DNA from: Purshia tridentata | Lineage: Eukaryota > Streptophyta > Magnoliopsida > Rosales > Rosaceae | Length of the DNA: 61,190 nt | Reading direction: 5' to 3' | Assembly: GCA_003254885.1 (NCBI GenBank) | Contig: QANT01004081.1 | Location: 1 to 61,190 of the forward strand | In this document: one piece after another, positions 25,071-36,842 of the stretch | Position numbering within the stretch: the first letter of the stretch is position 1 | How the letters are laid out: each line of letters starts with the position of its first letter | The notes under the pieces: model-generated | What the model was told of the DNA's origin: nothing | Databases searched by the model: none | What the model saw: the letters and a program-made list of their open reading frames with translations, nothing else | Position numbers and translations under genes: made by a program

Positions 25071-25210
25071 CTCTGATACCATGTAGAAGGTTATAACTTG
25101 ATAATACATTAAGAGGGATTAACCCTTATTTATACAAGAACAATCCTAGAGAAACTAGGAGAACAAACTTGGCATACAAGGTAACAATTACTAAAGCTAA
25201 TGGTTATCTA
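25071..25210 (-). mobile_element. Copia-type LTR end with primer-binding site (relic, minus strand)
   Basis: CTCTGATACCATG at 25071-25083 is the reverse complement of TGGTATCAGAG, the initiator-Met tRNA primer-binding site of Ty1/copia elements. The adjoining AT-rich segment to the right, with a TTATTTATAC stretch, is consistent with the LTR end. No gag or pol is seen. The right boundary is uncertain. Confidence 0.6.
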
Positions 25211-25718
25211 ACATTTTCATTACACAAAATTCACAGCAATTTTAGTTGTGAAAACGAAGAAAGATCTAATAAAAGTATCAGTTTAGTTTCACAACTAAAA
25301 ATTCCTTCAAATTATTGAGAGCTTGAGGCAAATCATACAAATATAATCATCTAGGCTCCATGTACATTCATATAATTTTTTTTATCTTTAATTATTTGTA
25401 GATTGGAGCTTTACAAAACATTTTACGTTCTTTGGGCCTCATAATAGAGAATTAAAAAAATTTAGTATCCTAAATGATAGTCTAAAATCAACATTAGTTT
25501 AAAATTATTAAAAAAGTTTTAGTTGCAGTTGGTGAATAGCTAAATTGGAAGGACAGTAATTACTTACAATGCACTTAAATTCAATTTCTCCTCTCTCAAC
25601 TGAAAAAATAAAGAAAAAAAGAGTTTCGGTTTGTTATGCAAATTTACAAAAGTAGTACTTAGTTTAAAGATTTTTCAGTCAAGCCCATGGCTTTAGACAG
25701 AATACATATTAATGTGCG

Positions 25719-26439
25719 CACGTGTCATGACAAATACCAGTAAGTCACAATTAGTATGAAATTATTTGTGTTGATAAAACAGAGAAATCCTTTTCCTTAA
25801 TTAATTAAACCAAGGAGAGTCCAACTCATGAAACTTGGCACCTGCATGCACATGGCACTTCTCAAACATGCTATTCATAACAAGTTGACCCCAAAACGAA
25901 GACGTTTCATTCAGCGTTATTTATTATGGAGCCTAATTTTGCAACCGTCACGCTGACCAAACTGCGATCAGTGCTCGACACGTGGCGATTTCTGTGCTTG
26001 GTCCCATAACCGTCTCTGCCCACAACAGTACAAGTATTCGTCTTTTTGTATTTATTATTTTTATTTACATGTGAGATTGAGTGAGAGACCAAGACCATCC
26101 ATCATCCAATGAAAAATAAACCAAAAAAAATCTCGCACGTGGCAGAGTTGGGACCGGCCCCTGAAAGATCGCCATGTATGCGTCATGCGTGGGCCGCACA
26201 CGATGATGTGACACCCCCCCAGTCCCACCCTACTGGCCCTTTCACGTGACCCCACGACACACCATCACCTTGTGGGCCCCACCCTCTCGCAATACTTGCC
26301 AGAAGAGCGCGTGGGAGCACTCGCAACCTGAAAGAAAAAGGGCGCGCAGGGCTCTCCGATGCAAGAATTGACGCGCGTTTGGGTTGAAGCTCGGAATTAT
26401 AGAAGATAAATGGGCCAAAAACAAGAACAAAAGCACGTG
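25719..26439. promoter_or_regulatory. Group of five CACGTG (G-box) palindromes
   Basis: CACGTG occurs at 25719-25724, 25979-25984, 26136-26141, 26243-26248 and 26434-26439. Two of them extend to CACGTGGC, the ABRE/G-box form. That is five in about 720 bp, against an expectation well below one. The nearest gene they could serve is the BEH4-like gene, 1.7-2.4 kb downstream on the minus strand. The function is inferred. Confidence 0.5.
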
Positions 26440-27524
26440 CACAAATCGAGCAATAAGACCAGTCAATGTTTTTTCAGAGTTAATTTTATACTGGATATAT
26501 TATTATATAGGAAAAATATATTTTATAAAAAACATATATTAGTCTCCTATAAACAATGCAATGAACCCACCTACATATAACAAAGTCTCAGGCTCATGCT
26601 TCTGGGCTAACGTCACCACTTATAACAGATAATCTTCATGCTTACTATTCCTCAGCTAAGTGCAGATCATTGAAGATTATGTTTGATAATGTTAACCCTT
26701 CTACTAGAATTCTTAATGAATTGAGCATCTTGACTTGCAAAAAAGTAAATTAAGAGACAAGTCAACCACTCTGAAATCTGTAATGCTTATCAAATCAGCA
26801 TTTGAACCCAAGTTACCCAATGTTTGAAGGAGTCTGCTTAAATATACAAGAAATCACAGAGATTCAGATACTCAGAATAATTTTGATCTTGTGCTCAAAT
26901 TTGTCAGAAGGGTTAAATTAATTTAGTCACCATTCATGTATCTCAGAAGGGGAACCACTGATCTTGGCTGTGATCTCTAAAATTTTTAAATAAATAATAA
27001 CAAAGGCAGTCTAGAAGACTAGAACTAAAGAGAACTGGGGTATTTTTTATATTTTATGATTCTGATTACAAACATGTTCGCCTGCCTAGAACACAGAATA
27101 TATCGGTGGTGAGATATCAGTATACATTTGCAACCACATCAAGCAAGCAAGCAAGAAGATTTTGAATGCCCCCCCACCACCACAGAAAGAACCCAATAAT
27201 GGTGGTGTCCAGTTCGATCACTAATGGAATTTGGATGAACAAAATTGATAAACCAGTTAAAATATATAGAATATAATTCTGTGCAAACACAAAAGTGAGC
27301 ATGAATGCATGTACACAATCTGCTATAGGTATAAGGGATTTAAGAGTAAGTTAAGCATTTATGAGTTATCCGACATAACAGTTTCACAGTTTCATATGTT
27401 TTCTAAAGATTATTACAAGTCACCTTGGAGAATTGCATTATTCTTGGACATAGCTTGAATACTTTGGCATCAGGTTGAGCATTGACCAAGACAGGCAAAT
27501 AGAACACCAAGCATCACATAATCT

Positions 27525-30282
27525 CTAGATCAAATTCCTGGACTTGTGCACTCCCAGTCCAGTGCGTAAATTTTTACCCACTGGAGTAATTGATTAATTG
27601 GGTTGGATTTTTTCAATCCCCTCCCTTGCACCCCTACAAAAGTTGAAATAGGTTCAGAAGAAAAGTTATTAAAATGAAACCAGAAGACATCAATTGCCAA
27701 AGACACTAAGCCTCAACCTACCTTAAACAATGTTGTGTAGAACCTAGGGCAGGCTCATGAAGTATAGTTTCACTTAGTGCCAAAACCTCCTTTAGCAATC
27801 GACTAACAGAAGACTTTATTTCATCAGGCACAACAAGCTGTGGAGGCACAGAATCCAAGGCATATAAAGTGATAGTATTCATAACATCAGTCAGCTTCAA
27901 ATTCTTGGTGCCTCCATTCCACACATTCTGATTCACAAACTGGCATGACAGTTTCAAGGCACATTTACTACAAACCTGAAGATCACCAAAAGCACAAACA
28001 AAACAAAAAATCAATACAATCATCAAAATTAGCTGAGGTGAATAAAGTCTGTGGGACGAGAAAAATTATAGCACAATTGGCTCACAGTATCTTCTGGAAT
28101 TTCAAAGAATTTACGCAATCTTTTAGCACCAAAAACACTCTTTCTCGCAAGGGAAGGACAACCAAAGAGGGCCACATTTTTCAAGTCACGGCCTGACAAC
28201 CATCTGGAAAACCAAATTTCAAGTGCACCGACATGGAGATTAGAAGACTATATCAAATTAATAGAACAAAAAACAAAATTGCACATTAAGAAGCTAGAGA
28301 AACTTAATGAAATCATGGACTCATAAACTTGAATTCAAAACTTAAATACATATCTTGCATTAGTTGCAAAGTCTAAATGGTCTATAACTGACTGCCTAAC
28401 AGAGCTGAACCCAATTGTGGGTCAATAAAGGGAAAGCTGCTCATGATACAGAAACCAAGCTGGAAATCAGGTGGCCCTAAATTGTTGTCTCAGTTCTTAG
28501 GGTTGCTGGAATGGTGCACCTACGCAATACAAAGATTGTTTGAAATCATCGTGTTCTTCGTTCCTAACTCCACATTAAGACTTCTCAACCCAAACCCGCC
28601 AAGCATCCAAATCAGTGTTACTAAAGAAAGGTCTGATCTTCTCTGGTGAAAACTGTAGTCCTAAATATGTAGTGAAACCACACAGAATTTATAGTTGCTC
28701 CTAGACAATGTGTTAAGAAGACTTTACAACATACTTTCAGCATGAATCACACTTTCATAGCTATAGCAATTGAATGCCAATCATGAACCTCTGACTTATA
28801 AAAAATTATCATAGCCTGTTTGGTAAAAGTAGAACAATTTATAATGAATTCACAGAGACCTTTGTCAAGGTATAAGCATAGAAACAATGTATAGTATCTG
28901 TGTCATAGAAACAATGTATAGTATCTGTGTCAATGTATAGTATCTGTGTCATAGAAACAATGTATAGTATCTGTGTCAGGTCCATATTCCATTCATGCAA
29001 CTCTCCCCTCAAAGAAAGAACATTTTTAGATACTCTGATACTCAAGTAGTAGCCATATCAATAAGCTATAAACATTGCCCATCCAACTAATGACAGTATA
29101 TAAATTACAAATCCTGTGGCAAGTTGGAAAATAATAAATGATAATGAGAATGATGGACACCCTCATAAGCCTGGCTCCTTTTAAGCCAATTAAACGAACA
29201 GCTATCTTTAAGTCCAAAGTACATTCCCATTCTCCCTTAAAAAAGATAGCAATGTAAACCTTTGAAAGAAACATTCCCATTTCCAACTAGATGAATTCTT
29301 CATTATCAGGAAACAGAGAGAAGAAACCCCATTTACCAGGAAATTGGAAGAAACATGTGACGAGAACTATAAAATGTAAACCTTCACAATCATTTTTCCC
29401 TCCATTTACCCAGAAACCAACCAAATGAAAAAAAAAAAAAAAAAAAAAAAAAAACATGAAAGGGAGCATACAGAAGCAAATAGAGCAAACAAAAAGTAAA
29501 CTTCAAAAACAAATAAAATAAAAGAATGGAAGGGAAGNAAAAAAAAAAAAAAAGCAACCATGAAAGGGAGCATACAGAAGCAAATAGAGCAAACAAAAAG
29601 TAAACTTCAAAAACAAATAAAATAAAAGAATGGAAGGGAAGAAGCATAAAAATGCCTACTTTGCAATCTCTTGGTTGTCTTTGGCAAACCTCTCCACAGC
29701 AAACTTTATAAAACCACGGCCATAGCTATTGTCGAAGCAACTGAAATCCAAATTATTATCATAGATATACACGAAATTGGCATTGTTGAAGTACCCTTGT
29801 TTGTACAAATGGCTCACCACTACTTCCATTTCCGGCGACAACTTTTTGAACACATTTGAGCTCTCTCTTGTAAACTCCGTACACCTTTCTCCGCCATCAG
29901 TTTTGTTTTTGAACACGGCGTATAAGCTGATCTTACCATCAGAATTCTTAGGTTCTCTCTTCTTCGCTCTGTTTTGACTCGAATTTGCTTTCAAGCTCTT
30001 TACCTCTTTCTCCAAGTCCCTCAAGCTCTTCTTCACTGGGTTGTCTTCGTTTTCACTTTCGGAATTGTCGGGTTTTGGGGATAATCCTAGGGCCTCTCTG
30101 AAAAGAAGGTCAAGAGGCTTTCTGGGTTTGGTTTGGTTTTCAGTTTGGTGAGAGTAATAGATTGCTTGGAGGATGGAGAAAAATGAGGAAGGTTTGTAGG
30201 TTGTTTGGGAAATAAAGAGAGGGTTTTGGGGTTTAAGGAGAGAGTTAGAGTGGTGGGAAAGGAGGGTTCTGAAGGGAGACAT
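27525..30282 (-). CDS. Uncharacterised plant protein, probably organelle-targeted, with CxxC motif
   Basis: Four exons: 30282-29660, 28203-28086, 27975-27722 and a short last exon 27537-27525, giving about 335 aa. The first three junctions are clear and in phase; the last exon (ending NLI, stop) is a guess. The N-terminus is rich in Ser, His and Lys and lacks acidic residues, like a mitochondrial or plastid presequence. A charged linker covers about 70-120. The conserved core follows with YKQGYFNNANFVY, VERFAKDNQEIAKWLSG, NVALFGCPSL and CSKCALKLSC, then LTDVMNTITLYAL and VPDEIKSSVSRLL. From memory this core resembles the N-terminal half of plant RanBP2-type zinc-finger proteins of the VAR3 group, but no RanBP2 fingers follow here. 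Function is unknown; the Cys cluster could bind metal. Confidence 0.75.
28876..28979. repeat. Minisatellite of about 25 bp in an intron
   Basis: Four tandem units built on ATAGAAACAATGTATAGTATC followed by TGTGTC; the third unit lacks its ATAGAAA part. It lies in intron 1 of the minus-strand uncharacterised gene. Confidence 0.9.
29430..29642. repeat. Duplicated segment with poly(A) tracts and one undetermined base
   Basis: A segment beginning CATGAAAGGGAGC and ending AATGGAAGGGAAG occurs at about 29454-29536 and 29560-29642 and looks identical. Each copy follows a poly(A) run. The base at 29537 is n, just where the first copy meets the second A-run, so the duplication could be an assembly join rather than real. 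Confidence 0.85.
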
Positions 30283-30350
30283 GGGTGGATGGGTTTGAGG
30301 GGTTTGAGGGTTTTATTGGGGCTTTAGAGCAGTGGTGAGGAAGTTCATGG

Positions 30351-30393
30351 AGAGGTAAGGGTTTTTTTTGGGCACGGAGAGAGGTAAGGGTTT
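30351..30393 (-). mobile_element. Micro-insertion with 14-bp direct repeats
   Basis: AGAGGTAAGGGTTT at 30351-30364 is repeated exactly at 30380-30393. The 15-bp spacer is TTTTTGGGCACGGAG. The poly(T)-GG layout resembles the other micro-insertions in the window. Confidence 0.6.
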
Positions 30394-30447
30394 AACTACA
30401 AAATAAAGATGGTTTAGGGGTTTAAAAAGAAAAATGCATTAAATTAT

Positions 30448-30491
30448 AATACATGTACACATTTTTTTTTTGACCAAAGAATACATGTACA
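30448..30491 (-). mobile_element. Micro-insertion with 12-bp direct repeats
   Basis: AATACATGTACA at 30448-30459 recurs exactly at 30480-30491. Between them lies a 20-bp tract of ten T followed by GACCAAAG. It is only about 55 bp from the previous micro-insertion. Confidence 0.7.
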
Positions 30492-32282
30492 ATTTCAAGA
30501 ATGAAGTGATGTTATGGTCTATGGTCTATGAGAACAAAATTTGGATTTCAAGAGTGCTTAGGGAATTTTATCTTAACTAATGTGATCGATGGAATTAAGA
30601 CTTCATGATAAGAATTATAAATTCAAATATTTTCCATGTTAAAAATACACAAATTTAACTTAGTTTCTTAGGTTTTGTATGCAAAAAAACTCAAATTTAC
30701 CTTTATTTCCTTTATTGACATAAGCGGAATGGAAAATAGATCGAGTTCAATGGAGTGGAATTAACCATGTACTCTTCCATTGCAAAATAACCCATGGCAT
30801 GAGTACCTCAAGCACATTAATTTCTTTAGATATATGCATGTCACCATAATTGAATTCCCCCAAAGTTCAAGTAGTACGTAAAGCAAAGTGGATAAGAAAA
30901 ATATACAATGGAAAACAAAAAGACTGCAAAGAGTTTCATCTCTTACAAAAATGTTGCTTTAGTTTACAACTTCGATAAAATAATTCTTCTTCTGAAACAC
31001 AGAATTGAAGTTCAAAAATTAAATCGTTGTACTTTAAACCCTTTTGGTACGTTGAAAATTCCTTGTATAATTCTTCTTTGTATACAAATAATCACCATTA
31101 TTAATAATCACCATATCCAAAACTTCTTCGCATTCATCATCCTCCGAATCTTTGTCTGAATATATACATTCCTCATCTTGTCGATAATTCAAAAGAACAA
31201 TGGTGAGAAAGATATGATGTGAATGTAACGGGTGCACTCAGATTCTCAAACACATGCATATCGATGCTTCTGGTGGCATAGAGCTTGGGAAGTAACAAGA
31301 TTGTACGGAAAGAGCCTATATCCAAGCACATTTCTGATTAGTTCATATGGTTCCCACCAAAATTGAGTTCCCCTAAAGTTAAAGAAGCTACACAAAGTTG
31401 GTAAGATATGTACACAATTAAAAACAAAGTTCTTCAAATAGATTCATCTATTAAGATCAACAAAGATGTTGCTTCAGTTTACAAATTTGATTACATATAA
31501 TCACCAGTACCAATAGTCATCATATCCACAAATACTTATCCACTTCCTTCTCATCCAGGTATCCTTTGAACCTCTTTATGGTGATAGTCTTGAAGTGTCA
31601 TAACAAACAAGTAGGCACAAACTCTTACATCTTGGTACCATATGAATGAAATGAGAATAGTAAAGAGAAACAACTAATCGATCATCATCATCATCAAACA
31701 TGCATGACCGAATCAAAACATGTATAAAAAACTTTATTCCAAATCATACACACACTGACAGAACCAGAAATTACAAAGTTTATTGAGAAACAAAATAAAA
31801 CTGAAAACGCACCACAAAAAGGGAAATTACAAGGAAAAAGAGAAACCAGCAGAAATAAGCACATGCTTGGTCGCAGCCACGGCCATTAACCGTGAATAAT
31901 GTGCATCGTCTATCTGTTATATATTTCTAATTTGAATCGTGTATTAAAATCCAAAGGTTCTCTTATATAACTTGGTTTATATATAAAACTCAAAGCTACA
32001 AGATAATTAACCTTTAAATTTGTAATATTACATGGTCAAAGTAATTAAGGTGGCATATACCCTGATTTTGTTTTCTTTCCCATTGACGACAATTAAATTA
32101 AAGGTTTTAAAATATGAACTTCGAGACTAATGATATATATGCTTTTATACTTCGATCATCACATAAAAACTTCTTAAATTTCAAGACATAAATTAACCAA
32201 ATAATTAGTCTTATTTTTACACATGGATCAAACATTGACACTTGACAAACCAGATTAAGTTTAACCAAATATATTACACAGC

Positions 32283-33445
32283 CTACTTTGAGTTTTTAGC
32301 ATCCCCAGTGTCCTTTGTTGTAACATTGGCTTCTTTTTTTCCTTTGTTGTCATTTTTTGAGTTTTTGTCATCCGTGGCAACATTAGTCCCTGTACCGGGT
32401 CCGGTGGTGGGCTCTGACTGTTTAGGTCCACATGTTCTGATGAAACCAAAGTCAACAGTAACCAAAAATTTAAAATTAATTTTTCTAATGAGTAATTACC
32501 GGCCTATTCTTAATTATTAATTTTCAAATATTCATGATCATCATGTATAAAGAGAAATTTGAAAATTTAACATATTTTTATTTTTATTAAAGGCTTTTAA
32601 TCTTATTTTAAAAAATTTGAAAATTTGACTCTTGAGTAGTACTCTACCTCTTCTCTCGAAAAGTGCTCAAACCCTCCTTGAGTCGTGTTTGAACATTTTT
32701 TTAGAAGAGCTTAAGCACTATTTGAGGGTCAAATTTCTAAATATTAAAAATATTTAATTAACTTAATGAAATTTGACCTTGGTCTAATAGTACTGTACGA
32801 TCTACTCTCTCTCGATAAGTGTTTGAATACTTATGATAGAAGTTCGAGTACTATTTAAGGGTCAAATTTATAAATATAAAATAAAAATAAAAATAAAAAT
32901 CTTTAATTAATTAAAAAATTGGCAAAATCTTAAATTATTTGCAGTAGCCTATGTTTGTTGAGCAAAACTTACATTATGGAGTGATCAATTTTCCTGGATT
33001 GCATTCGGTGGTGATGGGTCTGCAGCCTGCATATATTTTTTGGTTTCAGAGAAATTAAACAGCCAAGAATATAGAGAAGGAGAGAAAAGTGAGAGAGAGA
33101 ATTGTGATTCTGATTTTCTTGATTAACTAAGAATACAACTAGAAGCCTTATATTGGCTGAGCTACATAAGCTAACAGAGCTAACAAACTAACTAAGTAAG
33201 TATAGTTGGACTAGCAGCCTGCATTAATGCAGTAGACTTGTGAATGACTAGACATGCTAAATTAGCCTTGTATAATTACAGAGCTAAACGCCCAACAAAT
33301 CAACAACTTAGGAAACAAATTATTGAAGATCATGATCGACTTACATAATCATCATGGGTTTATGCTGGTTGGACTTGAAACCTGGAATTTGGGCCATGGT
33401 GATTTTTGGCATGACGATGTAGGAGGCCTGCATAATTTGAGCCAT
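32283..33445 (-). CDS. Small-gene family member A, unknown function (102 aa)
   Basis: Three exons: 33445-33345, 33026-32973 and 32436-32283, all GT-AG with phase-2 introns, giving 102 aa. I do not recognise the family. The N-terminal part is Met/Ile-rich with MPKIT (residues 12-16) and HKPMM; it is not hydrophobic enough for a clear signal peptide. The 54-nt middle exon encodes a His/Arg-rich stretch (LQTHHHRM). The last exon starts with TCGPKQSE and continues as an Asn/Lys/Thr-rich, probably disordered tail. Intron 1 contains AT-rich, retroelement-like sequence. A TATAAATA box (33608-33615) lies about 165 bp upstream of the ATG, and a GT microsatellite sits between them. It is paralogous to the genes at 37051-37664 and 41000-41553. 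Confidence 0.7.
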
Positions 33446-33512
33446 TATCGATGATGATCAACCAACAGAACTTTGATTCAGCGGATCGATCTTCTGATCA
33501 CTAATTTAGAGC

Positions 33513-33515
<3 letters not shown>

Positions 33516-33553
<38 letters not shown>
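33516..33553. repeat. (TG)n microsatellite in the leader of gene A
   Basis: About 16 TG units preceded by a short TA run. It lies between the TATA box and start codon of small-gene A and is absent from the otherwise matching leader of gene B. Confidence 0.95.
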
Positions 33554-33554
<1 letters not shown>

Positions 33555-33607
33555 AGTTTATTAACTGCATGCATGTGGGTACTTTCTAAGCGACCATAAA
33601 ACTCTGC

Positions 33608-33615
33608 TATTTATA
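33608..33615 (-). promoter_or_regulatory. TATA box of small-gene A
   Basis: TATAAATA on the minus strand, inside the block conserved between the promoters of genes A and B. Confidence 0.6.
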
Positions 33616-35099
33616 AACAAGTGCTGGACTGATACTGAATATGCATGGCTTCTTACTTAGGGCTTTTTCTCCCCTCTTTCTCTTGTTTTTTCTTCGTTTG
33701 AATAAGTGTTTGAACGTCTTATATTATAATACAAATAGATTTTGACTAGTCTTTCCCAAGCTGCCCAAAGCTAGAGATTGACTTTTTGATCTGCTACCGG
33801 TCGTCTCTTTTTGTTCTCTTCCATGCTAACTATATATATACAATTCTTCTCTAGATTCACTCATTCACTGATTATCCTCATTACAAATTGATAATTAACC
33901 ACCCCCCTTTTGTCTTTTCCCCATTTTTCAATCTCGCACTTTCATACCATTTGATTTATTAAGTTGATTGATTCTTGTCTAGATACAGTAGATTCATAAC
34001 CTATAACAATATCAATTTGGTAACAAAACTAAAGATAACGAAAAATGAATAGTTTATATATCAAATACTATTCAATGAAGGCGTACTATTTTTTCGAGAA
34101 TCGATCCCACACCTAACTTTCTTAATTTGCTGGTAGTTTTAGAGCATGCGAACATGAATTTCAATCTTCATGCGATGGCTTTCAATCTTCCTTGTAAGAA
34201 CTCACTAATTAACAACAGCCATTAGCAACTAAAAGAAACTTCTATTGTTTTGACAAAATGGGTTTCAATTATGCAGGTAGTCAACTAATTCAAGTAGTAT
34301 TAATAAGCATAAAATTACGTACCCGGCCAGAATATAATTACAACTAAATAAGAAAAATGTATCATTTCGATGTTTTTTTATTCAGCTGAAAATCATAGAA
34401 ATATAACTTAATCCATCAGTGATATTCAAATGTTAACGTTAGTTGACGCATGCATATCCTCTTTTGCTTTCCCATGGACTAAAGAGGTTTTACTTTTACA
34501 CCAACAATAACATTGGAACTAATTTAATTAATTAATTTGTTGTTTTCTTCCTACTTGCATTAGACTTGGAAGGGATGAGCTATACTAATTGTATTAAATA
34601 TTAATTTATACTTCCCATATTACTCTGAAAATACTACTTTGATCTCTTAATCATTTTCTTCTAAGAGAAATTCAAACAATACATTCTTAAAATTATTGAA
34701 TTATATTTACTGATCGAACGAGGTAGGCGTTTTGGCGACCCAAGCAGAGCCAAAAGCCCAGCAACACAAACCCAGAAATCAGGAACACTGAGATTGCTTT
34801 ATGCATGAAACAAACGGAAAAACAAAAGACACAGACATTTACCTCTAATTATAATTAAAACGTAAAAAGAAAACATGATCTCTATATGTGGGTTGGTGCA
34901 AATAGTATGGTTTTGATCTTAAAGTCTGCATATATAGCATTGGAACTTTTGCCATTACAACATTAGAACTCTTTTCTCTTAGATTCTTAGAGCCCAAGCC
35001 CACTTCAAATGTATCGTTGGGTCTCTTTAGCTCTGTCGTTTTTCGATTCCTGTAAGTTGTTTGCTTGGAACAATTGCCACGTGTTTGGTGATGATCTCT

Positions 35100-35211
35100 C
35101 CAACAAATGGTAGCAGCTCGATCTATAAAAGGAAATCTTATTGTAAGAATTAGGGTATGATTATGAATGAAATCAAATCAGCTTTATTTTTCCAACATTG
35201 GTACCAGAGCC
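35100..35211 (+). mobile_element. Copia-like LTR end with variant primer-binding site
   Basis: TGGTACCAGAGCC at 35199-35211 follows ATTTTTCCAACAT and looks like a copia primer-binding site with one changed base. The upstream AT-rich segment is a plausible LTR end. Neither the LTR start nor any coding region was found, and the left boundary is approximate. Confidence 0.45.
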
Positions 35212-35328
35212 AGCAACATCAGATTCCAAATTGATTTCCAAGTATTAATTCTTTGTTAAACAGAAACCAAGTGTTAGACAGAGAGAACATAACTAATTTC
35301 CATATATTGAACATAACAAGCTAAAATA

Positions 35329-36403
35329 AGGCTGTTAAAATAATGAATTATGAATAAACAAATTATGTGTATATTGAAACTAGAGACAGCAAGTCTTTAA
35401 CTTTTAACTTCTTTCTGTTTATGGTTTATAAACGCAAGTGGAATGGTTTTTATGTTAGCCTAGGCAGCAGCCCAGTCAGCCTCCTAGTTAGTTTCTAGCA
35501 GTCAGTTTGATTAGCTGTTTTGTCAGTTGTGCTTTAGTTACAAGTCTGTTAGCAATTACGGTTAGAAAGTGGGTTTTAGCTAGAATGCTATATAAAGCAT
35601 TATGTACTGTACCAATTTTTGGTGAAGCTCATAAAGATTTTTCTGATTCATTCTTGATTTTCTTGTTTCCCAAACATGATTTTTCTGCTTATCCAATCAT
35701 GGTATCAGAGCCCCTGATCCATTAATTGGTCTGTTTTTGTTCTTCGTGCGTTTGTTCTTCGCTGCGATCTGTTTGTTTTGCGCTCCGATTTGTTTTGCTC
35801 TTCGCTACGATCAGTTTTGTCGCTGCGATCTCCATTAAGGCGAAGCTTCTTGCTTCTGGTTTGCTACATCTTCTCTCTGTTTCTTTAGTTCTTTGTTCGT
35901 TCCGTTTGTGACCTTTTCTGTCTTGTTGAAATTGATGACTTGTTTTTGTCTACGAGAATTGGTGCTAGTTATTTCATTTGCCTAGAAGGATTTCTGAAAA
36001 TTGATTGATTTGGTGAATTGGTGATTAGTGATTTGGTGATTTGGTGATTTGGTACTTTGGTAAAGTTACTGCCAATTACAGGAGTACATTCCAGATTTGT
36101 TCAATTTCCAGAAGCCAAACAATAACTGCAGCATTATGTCTATTTTAATTATTATTGTATCAACACCACCTTTCATAATACATTTTATGAAACACCCAAC
36201 TATTTAATTTCACAACTGATTATAAGCACAATACATATTTATGATTATTTTCAAAGCACAGCAATACCATAACAAACTAACACTGTTAAAATAATGAATT
36301 ATGAATACACAAATTATGTATAAATATTAAATTGAAACTAGAGAGCAAGTCTTTAACTTTAACTTTAACTTGGTAATATGTTTATGGTTTATAAACACAA
36401 GTG
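35329..36403. repeat. Direct repeats of about 115 bp flanking the LTR fragment
   Basis: The segment CTGTTAAAATAATGAATTATG through GTTTATAAACGCAAGTGG (about 35329-35446) recurs with small changes at about 36284-36403. The copies bracket the copia LTR fragment and are far too long for a target-site duplication. Confidence 0.8.
35453..35712 (+). mobile_element. Copia-type LTR with primer-binding site
   Basis: A 247-bp unit from TGTTAGCC (35453) to CCAATCA (35699) has the TG...CA ends of an LTR and an internal TATA-like TATATAAAG. TGGTATCAGAGCC at 35700-35712 is the initiator-Met tRNA primer-binding site. The sequence after it is T-rich leader without gag or pol, so this is a 5' LTR fragment of a truncated element. 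Confidence 0.75.
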
Positions 36404-36512
36404 GAAGTGGTTAGTGGTTTAACTTGTTGTCTACTATCTTATTATCTGAAATTATAATCATTTAATTAAATTTTTTATTTCGCAAATTTTTTACAAGATG
36501 ATCCTTTGTTGA

Positions 36513-36706
36513 AAATCATAACGATATATATATATATATGCGCTATGCGCTATGCGGTATGTATAGATGAGAGAGAGAGAGAGAGAGAGAGAGGACTTTA
36601 ATTGACAAGTAAGAAAATCATAACGATATATATATATATATATATGCGCCTATGCGGTATGTATAGATGAGAGAGAGAGAGAGAGGACTTTAATTGACAA
36701 GTAAAA
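36513..36706. repeat. Tandem duplication with TA and GA microsatellites
   Basis: Two copies of a roughly 95-bp unit: ATCATAACGA, a TA run, a GCGCTATGCGG-like block, GTATAGATGA, a GA run, then GGACTTTAATTGACAAGTAA. The GA run is longer in the first copy. Another GA run lies at about 36811-36838. Confidence 0.9.
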
Positions 36707-36808
36707 GAGTTGAGAAACCAAATTATTTATTATTTATATTATACATCGAACCTTGCAAAATGCTAAAACACTTCACCAACCAGATTAATATGCAATTACA
36801 GAAACATA

Positions 36809-36842
<34 letters not shown>

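Larger units (their letters stand above)
24018..27524. other. Long intergenic region upstream of the BEH4-like gene
   Basis: No gene is supported over 3.5 kb. It contains a GA microsatellite, a minus-strand copia-type LTR end, and a group of five CACGTG sites, all listed separately. The stretch 26500-27400 is AT-rich with nothing recognised. Confidence 0.6.
30283..32282. other. Intergenic region with micro-insertions and a diverged duplication
   Basis: No gene is supported. The first few hundred bases are the promoter of the minus-strand uncharacterised gene and hold two poly(T) micro-insertions. Around 30850-31160 and 31370-31560 two diverged copies of one segment can be seen, sharing AATGTTGCTTTAGTTTACAA-like and ATAATCACCA stretches. 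The rest is AT-rich. Confidence 0.55.

Noticed and set aside
26061..26466. Minus-strand open frames of 64-74 codons
   Set aside because: No domain and no splice logic; they come from a locally GC-rich promoter-like stretch.
28876..28979. CRISPR-like spaced repeat
   Set aside because: Units are contiguous with no unique spacers, and the genome is eukaryotic; it is an intronic minisatellite.
29390..29647. Open frame of 85 codons with an X residue
   Set aside because: Runs through poly(A)/poly(T) and an n; low-complexity artefact in an intron.
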